NCBI GenBank assembly: GCA_964612065.1
Contig: CAZTCD010000139.1
Location: 1 to 7,399 of the forward strand
Origin: JAKFYM01 sp964612065
Lineage (GTDB): Bacteria; Bdellovibrionota; UBA1018; CAIPTA01
Length of the DNA: 7,399 nt
Direction of reading: 5' to 3'
Shown piece after piece: positions 1 through 4,957 of this stretch. Each line of letters opens with the position of its first letter. Position 1 is the stretch's first letter. The position numbers and the translations under genes are program-made. The notes under the pieces were generated by a model, which worked only from the letters and a program-made list of their open reading frames with translations, had not been told where the DNA came from and searched no databases.

Positions 1-95
1 GCAGGGGGTGCGATACGGCCTACGAGGTTCTCGCCCTCCTCTACCAGGATCCTCACGCCGTCCATCTTCTTCTCCGGCGACTGCAAAACCTTCAT
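1..95 (-). CDS. 5' end of an unidentified gene, possibly FHA-domain protein (partial, cut by left edge)
   Basis: Reading leftward from an ATG at 95-93, the frame stays open to the window edge (31 full codons). The peptide begins MKVLQSPEKKMDGVRILVEE and continues GENLVGRIAPP. The ATG overlaps the TGA of the upstream DUF192 gene in an ATGA, the same junction type seen elsewhere in the window, which is the main reason to believe the start. No Shine-Dalgarno sequence is visible before it, so translation probably depends on coupling. A hydrophobic strand followed by 'EGENLVGR' resembles the start of an FHA (phosphothreonine-binding) domain, where a Gly-Arg pair follows the first strands, and FHA proteins are common beside Tad genes. 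This is only a resemblance over about 15 residues; there is no signal peptide. Confidence 0.5.
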   Translation of the reverse strand, partial: MKVLQSPEKKMDGVRILVEEGENLVGRIAPP

Positions 96-496
96 GCACC
101 AGGGCATACTTCGAGCTCCTCTCCCAGTTCTATGCCTCGCTTCGCGAACAATCCCGGGCTGGCTTCAATGGTGCCGCCACCAAGCGCGGTCAGATGTATC
201 CAGGTGTGCCTCCACGGGCGCAGCGAATGATAAAGCGCGATCACTTTGCCTTTGCGGTTCAGAAAGGCCACATCGATCGCGAACTTCATGAAAAACGTAT
301 GCACGCTGGTTTCATGGGGAAACCAAAGCCCCTCCTCCTCAGGGAGGCCTGCTCGGCCGAGCAGGCCCTTCATGCGCTCCGAAGGAGTTTCCATTACCCC
401 GCAATGCGCGATCAAGACGCTGCCGTCTCTGCTCCGGATGATTTTCGCCGTACCCGCCATTTTCCTGAAGTGCCCTCCTGGCCGCCCGGGGTTCAT
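92..496 (-). CDS. DUF192 family protein
   Basis: This 134-residue protein matches the DUF192 (COG1430) family along most of its length. Family hallmarks visible are 'SERMKGLLGRAGLPEEEGLWF' (about 39-59, standing for the usual ERxxGLMxRxxL...GMLF), 'HTFFMKFAIDVAFLNRKGKV' (66-85, standing for FWMKNTxIPLDVxFID) and 'IEASPGLFAKRGIELGEELE' (110-129, the terminal beta strands). The molecular function of DUF192 is not settled; many members are secreted, but no signal peptide is visible here. The start chosen, ATG at 496, overlaps the tadC stop as ATGA. The alternative is Met13 (ATG at 460-458), which has AGGAGG at 479-474, 13 bases upstream, slightly far for a good ribosome site. Residues 1-12 look unconserved, so the shorter form is a real possibility. 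It sits between tadC and the next gene, so it is probably co-transcribed with the Tad-type machinery. Confidence 0.88.
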   Translation of the reverse strand: MNPGRPGGHFRKMAGTAKIIRSRDGSVLIAHCGVMETPSERMKGLLGRAGLPEEEGLWFPHETSVHTFFMKFAIDVAFLNRKGKVIALYHSLRPWRHTWIHLTALGGGTIEASPGLFAKRGIELGEELEVCPGA

Positions 497-1410
497 CCCG
501 TGCTCAAAGTGTCGTCGCCCGACGTATCGCTCCTGAGGCCCAGGATGAACGGGCCGAAGATGATGATGAATACGGCGGGAATGATAAATAAAATCATCGG
601 CAAAAGGATGGCCTGCGTTGCCTGCGCGCCGGCTTTTTCCGCCCGTATGAATCGATCAAGGCGAACCTGCTCGCTCTGCTGGCGAAGGATCTTGCCGATG
701 GAGGCGCCCATTTCGTCGGCGCTCACCAGCACCGCCACGAAAGAGTTGATCTCCATCATGTCGCAGCGCCAGGCCATATTCCTCATCGCCTCCGCGCGAG
801 AGGATCCCACTTTGATCTCCTTGAGCAGCATATCCATTTCCTGCACCAGAGGAGAAGGTTTGGCTTTCTCCACCACTTTTCCAATAGCGCCCATGAAATC
901 AAGGCCGGCCTCCGTGGAAAGAGCGAGCAGATCCACCACGAAGGGCATCGCCCTGCGGATATCGTCCTGGCGTTTTTTGATCACGGCGCTCAGCCAGATG
1001 CGATCGGGATAATAAAAGCCCACCACCATGGAAACCGGAAACGCCCATGGCGGAATTTCCATTTCCCAGGCGAATTTCATGAACATCAGAAGCAGGGGAA
1101 AACCAACGATCAGAAACAGCTTGAAGGAGTAAAGCTCATCGGGAGTAAGAGCTTCCGTAAGTCCGGCGCTCGCCAGTTTCTTTTTGAGAACCTTGCGGGT
1201 ATCTTCGATCTTGAGATCTTCCACGATCGGAACCACGTAGCGCGAAAAGATCGGCCGCGAGGCGCGAAGGATCACGTTCCCCGCATCAGGAGCATCGGCG
1301 CGGTAGTTGCCGAGCGCGCGGCCCGCGCTTCGCTTTTCCTCATCGCTGAACACCGTGCGCGTAAGGAAATAAACGGCCAAACCCAGCGCGAGGTAAGCTA
1401 TATTGATCAT
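493..1410 (-). CDS. tadC: TadC-like type II secretion F-family inner-membrane protein
   Basis: This 305-residue protein has the typical length and layout of TadC, one of the two platform proteins of Tad/Flp pilus machines in the inner membrane, where it is thought to couple the ATPase TadA to pilin assembly. There is an N-terminal membrane helix (about 4-17), a cytoplasmic stretch, two membrane helices around 96-114 and 118-134, then a T2SF domain (about 152-288). Within the latter are 'PFVVDLLALSTEAGLDF', 'ADEMGASIGKILRQQSEQVR' and a closing helix 'LLPMILFIIPAVFIIIFGPF', all close to TadC consensus (VEAGL, G-S/A-LG-VLR-Q, P-LFI-PA). TadB normally lies directly upstream of tadC, but here the upstream gene is divergent, so tadC heads its operon and is followed by the DUF192 gene (ATGA overlap). 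No Shine-Dalgarno precedes the ATG; the candidate promoter would give an almost leaderless mRNA. Confidence 0.85.
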   Translation of the reverse strand: MINIAYLALGLAVYFLTRTVFSDEEKRSAGRALGNYRADAPDAGNVILRASRPIFSRYVVPIVEDLKIEDTRKVLKKKLASAGLTEALTPDELYSFKLFLIVGFPLLLMFMKFAWEMEIPPWAFPVSMVVGFYYPDRIWLSAVIKKRQDDIRRAMPFVVDLLALSTEAGLDFMGAIGKVVEKAKPSPLVQEMDMLLKEIKVGSSRAEAMRNMAWRCDMMEINSFVAVLVSADEMGASIGKILRQQSEQVRLDRFIRAEKAGAQATQAILLPMILFIIPAVFIIIFGPFILGLRSDTSGDDTLSTG

Positions 1411-1416
1411 AGGATA

Positions 1417-1446
1417 ATTTTAGCTCTTCCCGGTGCACGGATTCAA
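1417..1446 (-). promoter_or_regulatory. Candidate sigma70-type promoter for tadC
   Basis: On the minus strand there is a -35-like TTGAAT (1446-1441), an 18-base spacer and a -10-like TAAAAT (1422-1417). Each hexamer differs little from consensus. Transcription would start near 1410, that is at or next to the tadC ATG, implying a leaderless or nearly leaderless transcript; this agrees with the absence of a ribosome-binding site. It is a by-eye match, so the assignment is tentative. Confidence 0.4.
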
Positions 1447-1467
1447 TCTACAATGATTCTCGTGCAC
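1433..1467. promoter_or_regulatory. Two GTGCAC palindromes, possible operator pair
   Basis: The perfect 6-bp palindrome GTGCAC occurs at 1433-1438 and again at 1462-1467, centres 29 bp apart, in the gap between the divergent tadC and yihY-like genes. The first lies inside the spacer of the proposed tadC promoter and the second just upstream of its -35. That placement suits a dimeric repressor or activator, but six bases twice in 130 could be chance. Confidence 0.25.
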
Positions 1468-1540
1468 AGGGCGCGAGCCACGAACCAGCGTCACGCCAAC
1501 GTGTAAAAACCCAGGTAAGAACCAGAGAAGAGACTGCTGC

Positions 1541-2389
1541 TTGAGAAACATCCTCCGATTTTTCCGCATGTTCTTCCAGCTTTGGGGCCATCACCAGATC
1601 GGGCTCCGCTCGGCCGCGCTCACTTACGCCTTCATTCTCGCGCTGATCCCCATGCTTGCCGTATGCCTGTCCGCTTTTACTCTTTTCTGGCCGGTGCAGG
1701 ATCTCAACGCGCGCTTCATGGGTTTTCTGATGGAACACCTGGCACCGGGTTCCGGTAAAGTGGTGCAAACTTACATCACCAATGTTCTCAACAAAGTGGA
1801 ATTCAAGAAAATCGGCTATTTCGGCTTCGCTTTTCTCCTGGTGATCGCGCTATTGCTTCTCTCTAGCATCGAAAACGCGATCAACCGGATCTGGAGCATC
1901 CGCCGCCACAAGGATCTCTGGAAGCGGGTCGTGATTTATAACCTGCTTCTCATTGTAGGGCCGGTTTCCATCTCTCTCTCCATCGCCACTACCGCGATGG
2001 TAGCGAAGCTCTTCCCTCAGTACCTGGCCAAAGCAAACGTGGGCTCGGCCCTAATCAACACCGTGCTTCTCACCCTGGTGTATAAGATCTTCCCTAATAA
2101 GCGAGTGCACTGGACCGCTGCATTCTCGGCCGGGATCCTGGCATGCTTCTCTTTCGAAGCCGCCAAATGGATCTACGGCGTTTACGCGGCAAAGACGTTG
2201 TTTTACAACAAAGTGTACGGTGGCCTCGCGGTGCTACCGCTCTTTCTGGTGTGGGTATACGTGAACTGGAACATCTTTCTCGGTGGCTCGCTCTTCAGCT
2301 ATATGATTCAGCACCGCAGGAGCTTCCGTATCACGCCGGTGAAGAAGGAAAAGGCCAGAAAGACCGTGGTGAAAGAAGGAACCGAATGA
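1541..2389 (+). CDS. YihY/BrkB family inner-membrane protein (UPF0761-like)
   Basis: This 282-residue polytopic protein belongs to the YihY/virulence factor BrkB family. Recognisable family blocks are 'AALTYAFILALIPMLAV' (25-41), 'IENAINRIWSIRRHKDLWKR' (110-129) followed by a helix ending near 'GPVS', and the C-terminal block from 'FPNKRVHWTAA' (184-194) through 'VYGGLAVLPLFLVWVYVNW' (225-243). About six membrane helices are expected; the tail after about 258 is basic and cytoplasmic-looking. The family was once called ribonuclease BN, which is a misassignment; its true role is unsettled. The start is a TTG at 1541 with the purine-rich GAGAAGAGA at 1525-1533, seven bases upstream; the alternative ATG at 1568 (Met10) has no ribosome site. 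It is first in a tightly overlapping four-gene operon with a periplasmic protein and two ABC permeases, an uncommon partnership. Confidence 0.88.
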   Translation: MRNILRFFRMFFQLWGHHQIGLRSAALTYAFILALIPMLAVCLSAFTLFWPVQDLNARFMGFLMEHLAPGSGKVVQTYITNVLNKVEFKKIGYFGFAFLLVIALLLLSSIENAINRIWSIRRHKDLWKRVVIYNLLLIVGPVSISLSIATTAMVAKLFPQYLAKANVGSALINTVLLTLVYKIFPNKRVHWTAAFSAGILACFSFEAAKWIYGVYAAKTLFYNKVYGGLAVLPLFLVWVYVNWNIFLGGSLFSYMIQHRRSFRITPVKKEKARKTVVKEGTE

Positions 2390-3102
2390 AGATCCTGATC
2401 GCGGCCTCTCTGATAGCTTCCGCCAGCGCCCACGCGGCCGCTTCCGAACAGTTGTGGAAAGAATGGTATCTTATCTCGCGAAACGGCGTGGCCACCGGGT
2501 ATTTCGAGGAGATCGCCGACCGAAGGCCGGGCGAAAAGCAGATCGCCATCACCCAACGCTGGGTGGAAAATCCCGCTGAGCGCACCGAAACCTATGTGGG
2601 CTCGGTATCCGAGGAGGCTCGCCTAAAGCCGGTGGCGTTCTATGTGGACCGCAAAGCCCCCACAGAGGAAAAAAGCTATCGTATCGATGCCAGGGTGAAG
2701 AACAAGAAAATCGAGATCACCTTCCGGCCCGCCTCGGAAGCTCTGGCAAAGAGCACGGAGATCACCTCGCTTAAGCCTGAGATGTATCTCTCCAGTTTTG
2801 TGCCGCTCGCCGTAGCCCGAAACTTCAAAAGAGGGAAGCCCACTCCGTTTACGGCCGTTATTGAAGACGGCGGCGAGATGAGCGTGGAGATCAAGAAAGG
2901 CTCGGCTGAACTCACGAAGAAAGAAAAAAAGATCGCTGGCCAAAAATGCATCGGTGCCACGATAGAGCTCGCCGGGGCTTCCCAAAACTGGTGGATCACG
3001 AATGAGGGAAAAACCTGCCTGGTGGAAATACCCAGCCAGGGGGTGACGCTGGCACTTTCCACTGAAAATGAGGCGAAGAAAGCCTTCGGGGAGAAAAAGT
3101 AA
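2386..3102 (+). CDS. Unrecognised periplasmic protein, 238 residues, beta-rich
   Basis: The ATG at 2386 overlaps the preceding stop as ATGA and has AGAAGGA at 2374-2380, five bases upstream, so the start is well supported. Residues 1-19 form a Sec signal peptide (MKILIAASLIASASAHAAA) with cleavage likely after Ala17 or Ala19 and no lipobox cysteine, so the product should be soluble in the periplasm. The mature part alternates short hydrophobic strands with charged turns ('WYLISRNGVATGYFEE', 'YRIDARVKNKKIEITFRP'), suggesting an antiparallel beta sandwich or barrel. There are only two cysteines, Cys188 and Cys211, which could form a disulfide, and a 'NWWIT' tryptophan pair at 201-205. It is rich in Lys and Glu. 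I do not recognise the family; the outline loosely recalls DUF3108-like periplasmic proteins, but no diagnostic motif is present. Its position directly before two ABC permeases (1-base overlap) makes an accessory role in transport or envelope maintenance possible. Confidence 0.8.
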   Translation: MKILIAASLIASASAHAAASEQLWKEWYLISRNGVATGYFEEIADRRPGEKQIAITQRWVENPAERTETYVGSVSEEARLKPVAFYVDRKAPTEEKSYRIDARVKNKKIEITFRPASEALAKSTEITSLKPEMYLSSFVPLAVARNFKRGKPTPFTAVIEDGGEMSVEIKKGSAELTKKEKKIAGQKCIGATIELAGASQNWWITNEGKTCLVEIPSQGVTLALSTENEAKKAFGEKK

Positions 3103-4022
3103 TGGGAGCATTTCTCGCAAAACGTTTCCTCCAGCTCATTCCGGTGGTTTGGGGGGTAGGTACCCTGGTTTTTCTTCTTCTGCATTTTGTGCCCGGCGAT
3201 CCGGTGGACATCATGCTCGGAGAAACCGCCCAGCAAGCCAACCGCGACGCCCTTCGCGCCAGCCTGAATCTCGATAAACCCATGGGCGAGCAATACGTGA
3301 TTTTCTGGAAAGGCGTTTTCAGCGGATCGCTTGGCACCGGCTTCCTCTCCAAGCGGCCCGTGGGATCCCTGATCGCGGAGAGATTTCCGGCCACTTTCAA
3401 GCTCACCTTGGCCTCTCTTCTCTGGGCCTTGGCCATCGCGCTGCCTCTCGGCGTGATGAGCGCGGTATTCCGCGATAGCTTGCTCGATCGCGCGGTGCTC
3501 TTCATCTCGATCCTGGGGGTGGCCATGCCCAATTTCTGGCTCGGCCCGCTGCTGGTGCTCTTCTTCGCAGTGGAACTCGGCTGGGTTCCGGTTTCGGGCC
3601 CGGGAGGAGTGAGCCATTTCATATTGCCCTCTCTCACTTTGGGCCTGGGCCTGGCTTGCGTGCTCACCCGAATGATCCGCGCCACCATGGCGGAGGTGCT
3701 GAGGCAGGATTATATAACCACCGCACGCTCGAAAGGGCTGGACTGGAAAGCCGTGGTTTTGAAACATGCTCTCAAAAACGCGCTCATTCCGGTGATCACC
3801 ATCCTGGGCCTTCAGCTCGGCAATCTGCTCACCGGCACCGTGATCACCGAAACCATCTTCGACTGGCCGGGCATCGGGGAGCTCGTGTATCGCGGCATCC
3901 AGAGCCGTGATTTCCCGGTAGTGCAAGGGTGCGTGCTGGTAATCGCCGCCACCTATGTGGCCGCGAACACTCTGGCCGATGTGGCCTACACTTACGCTAA
4001 TCCGAGGATCGAACTGAAATGA
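3102..4022 (+). CDS. Dipeptide/oligopeptide-type ABC transporter permease, DppB/OppB family
   Basis: This 306-residue protein has normal length for the first permease of Dpp/Opp/GsiC importers. It opens with 'FLAKRFLQLIPVVWGVGTLV' (4-23), the standard N-terminal helix, then 'FVPGDPVDIMLG' (29-40), 'LDKPMGEQYVIFWKGVFSGS' (57-76) and 'LGTGF' (77-81), all family landmarks of the periplasmic segment. The BPD_transp_1 core follows with helices near 100-120, 130-157, 171-189, 228-245 and 274-290. The EAA loop that docks the ATPase is 'DYITTARSKGLDWKAVVLKH' (203-222) followed by 'ALKNALIP' (223-230). 'ETIFDWPGIGELVYRGIQSR' (250-269) is also conserved. The start ATG overlaps the previous stop (TAATG) and is preceded by GGGGAG. 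It acts as a heterodimer with the next gene product. Substrate (peptide, nickel, glutathione or other) cannot be told from the permease, and no binding protein or ATPase gene is present in the window. Confidence 0.93.
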   Translation: MGAFLAKRFLQLIPVVWGVGTLVFLLLHFVPGDPVDIMLGETAQQANRDALRASLNLDKPMGEQYVIFWKGVFSGSLGTGFLSKRPVGSLIAERFPATFKLTLASLLWALAIALPLGVMSAVFRDSLLDRAVLFISILGVAMPNFWLGPLLVLFFAVELGWVPVSGPGGVSHFILPSLTLGLGLACVLTRMIRATMAEVLRQDYITTARSKGLDWKAVVLKHALKNALIPVITILGLQLGNLLTGTVITETIFDWPGIGELVYRGIQSRDFPVVQGCVLVIAATYVAANTLADVAYTYANPRIELK

Positions 4023-4825
4023 AACGTCTACCTTGGCAGCTGAAAGCCGGAGCGGTGGTGATCGGGATCGTGGCGATATTCGGGCTGCTGGCACCGTGGA
4101 TCTCCCCCTACGATCCGCTGCACATTTCACTTCCCGAAGAGATGTGCCCCCCTTCCCCGGCGCACTGGCTCGGATGCGATTCCAACGGCGCCGATGTGCT
4201 CTCGATTCTTATTCACGGCGCCAGGATCTCCCTGGAAGTGGGCTTCATTGTTACCGCGATTTCGGTTTTCATCGGCCTGCTGGTTGGATCCATTGCCGGG
4301 TACTACGGCGGATGGCGCGATTCCTTTCTTATGCGGGTGCTGGATGTGATCTTCGCTTTCCCCGGCACCATTCTGGCCATTGCACTGGCCGCGGCTCTCG
4401 GGCCCTCGAAAGGCAACCTCATTCTTGCGCTTTCGCTCACCGGTTGGGCCGGTTATGCCCGTCTGGTACGCGGCGAGGTACAGGCGATCCGGCACCTGGA
4501 GTATATCGAGGCCGCCCGGGCGCTGGGCACCGGTTCGGCCCGTATCTTCGTGCTGCATCTCTGGCCGAATATCGTTTCCCCCCTGCTGGTGGCTGCTACT
4601 TTCGGCGTGGCGGGCACCATACTCGCGGAAGCCTCTCTTTCCTTTCTCGGAATCGGAGTACCCCCCGGCACTCCAAGTTGGGGCCAGTTGCTCTCCTTCG
4701 GGCGCGATGTACTTCTCGAGGCTCCCCATGTAGCCACCTTTCCCGGCGTGGCGATCGTGGTTACCGTGCTGGGCTTCCACCTGCTCGGCGAGGGCCTGCG
4801 CAAAAAGCTCGATCCCAAGGCCTGA
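4019..4825 (+). CDS. Dipeptide/oligopeptide-type ABC transporter permease, DppC/OppC family
   Basis: This 268-residue protein is the second permease, partner of the preceding DppB-like subunit. The N-terminal helix ends in 'LAPWISPYDPL' (24-34), typical of OppC N-termini. 'PPSPAHWLGCDSNGADVLS' (44-62) replaces the usual P-S-x-x-H-x-x-GTDxxGRDVLS, with Cys53 for Thr and Ala58 for Arg. Then come 'GARISLEVG' (67-75), 'YYGGWRDSFLMRVLDVIFAF' (95-114), and the EAA loop 'LEYIEAARALGTGSARIFVL' (160-179) running to 'HLWPNI' (180-185). 'EASLSFLGIGVPPGTPSWGQ' (204-223) and the end 'LLGEGLRKKLDPK' are strongly conserved. It begins with an ATGA overlap on the upstream stop, and GAGGA lies about ten bases before the ATG. 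At about 268 residues it is at the short end of the family, with little cytoplasmic tail before helix 1. It ends the operon as seen here: the next gene lies 132 bases downstream, so the ATPases (DppD/F-like) must be encoded elsewhere. Confidence 0.93.
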   Translation: MKRLPWQLKAGAVVIGIVAIFGLLAPWISPYDPLHISLPEEMCPPSPAHWLGCDSNGADVLSILIHGARISLEVGFIVTAISVFIGLLVGSIAGYYGGWRDSFLMRVLDVIFAFPGTILAIALAAALGPSKGNLILALSLTGWAGYARLVRGEVQAIRHLEYIEAARALGTGSARIFVLHLWPNIVSPLLVAATFGVAGTILAEASLSFLGIGVPPGTPSWGQLLSFGRDVLLEAPHVATFPGVAIVVTVLGFHLLGEGLRKKLDPKA

Positions 4826-4875
4826 GCCCGTACACTGACCGAACACTCAACACTGCCCAAAACTTTGACAGTAGG

Positions 4876-4922
4876 AGGCCGGAAAACCGCTCTGCCGGGG
4901 CCTTAAAATCGACCTAAGCCCC
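4876..4922 (+). other. Two overlapping, mutually exclusive hairpins in the intergenic region
   Basis: Two stems compete for the same central bases. Hairpin A pairs AGGCC (4876-4880) plus GG (4881-4882) with CC (4895-4896) plus GGCCT (4899-4903), leaving a 2-base bulge and a 12-base loop. Hairpin B pairs GGGG (4897-4900) and CTTA (4902-4905, one bulged C between) with TAAG (4915-4918) and CCCC (4919-4922), loop 9 bases. Neither is followed by a run of T, so a classic intrinsic terminator is not supported. They may end transcription of the permease operon poorly, or belong to the leader of the next gene. Confidence 0.3.
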
Positions 4923-4931
4923 CGTGATTAT
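4903..4931 (+). promoter_or_regulatory. Weak candidate promoter for the 448-residue secreted protein gene
   Basis: TTAAAA (4903-4908) and GATTAT (4926-4931) are separated by 17 bases and each matches four of six consensus positions. It would start transcription near 4938, about 20 bases before the ATG at 4958. The match is weak and overlaps hairpin B; I include it because it is the best-spaced pair found in this gap. Confidence 0.2.
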
Positions 4932-4939
4932 GGCGCCAT
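4930..4939. promoter_or_regulatory. 10-bp perfect palindrome ATGGCGCCAT, possible operator
   Basis: ATGGCGCCAT is a perfect inverted repeat without spacer, ending 18 bases before the next gene's start codon and overlapping the predicted transcription start of the weak promoter. The position would suit a repressor site. Short palindromes of this size can arise by chance, so this rests on location only. Confidence 0.22.
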
Positions 4940-4957
4940 TCTTGCGATTCTTACGGT

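Noticed and set aside
8..1012. 334-codon plus-strand open frame
   Set aside because: It lies antisense to the DUF192 and tadC genes, both of which match known families; its product is Ser/Arg/Pro-rich and without motifs.
1541..2389. Annotation of the first plus-strand operon gene as ribonuclease BN
   Set aside because: That name came from an early misassignment of the YihY family; the protein is a polytopic membrane protein without nuclease motifs.
2676..4130. 484-codon open frame on the minus strand, antisense to the periplasmic protein and DppB-like genes
   Set aside because: The translation is rich in Arg, His, Gly and Glu with no family motif, and the opposite strand holds a clear permease with conserved EAA loop. 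Stop-free antisense frames are common with this codon usage.
4127..4846. 239-codon minus-strand open frame opposite the DppC-like gene
   Set aside because: The plus strand encodes a well-conserved permease over the same bases; the antisense product has no family features.
4832..4854. Three ACACT direct repeats after the DppC-like gene
   Set aside because: Five-base units at uneven spacing (11 and 7 bases) are likely to occur by chance and show no further structure.
4865..4870. Perfect -35 hexamer TTGACA
   Set aside because: At 16-18 bases downstream the sequence is around CGCTCT, with nothing like a -10; the TAAAAT at 4904 is 33 bases away, too far to pair with it.
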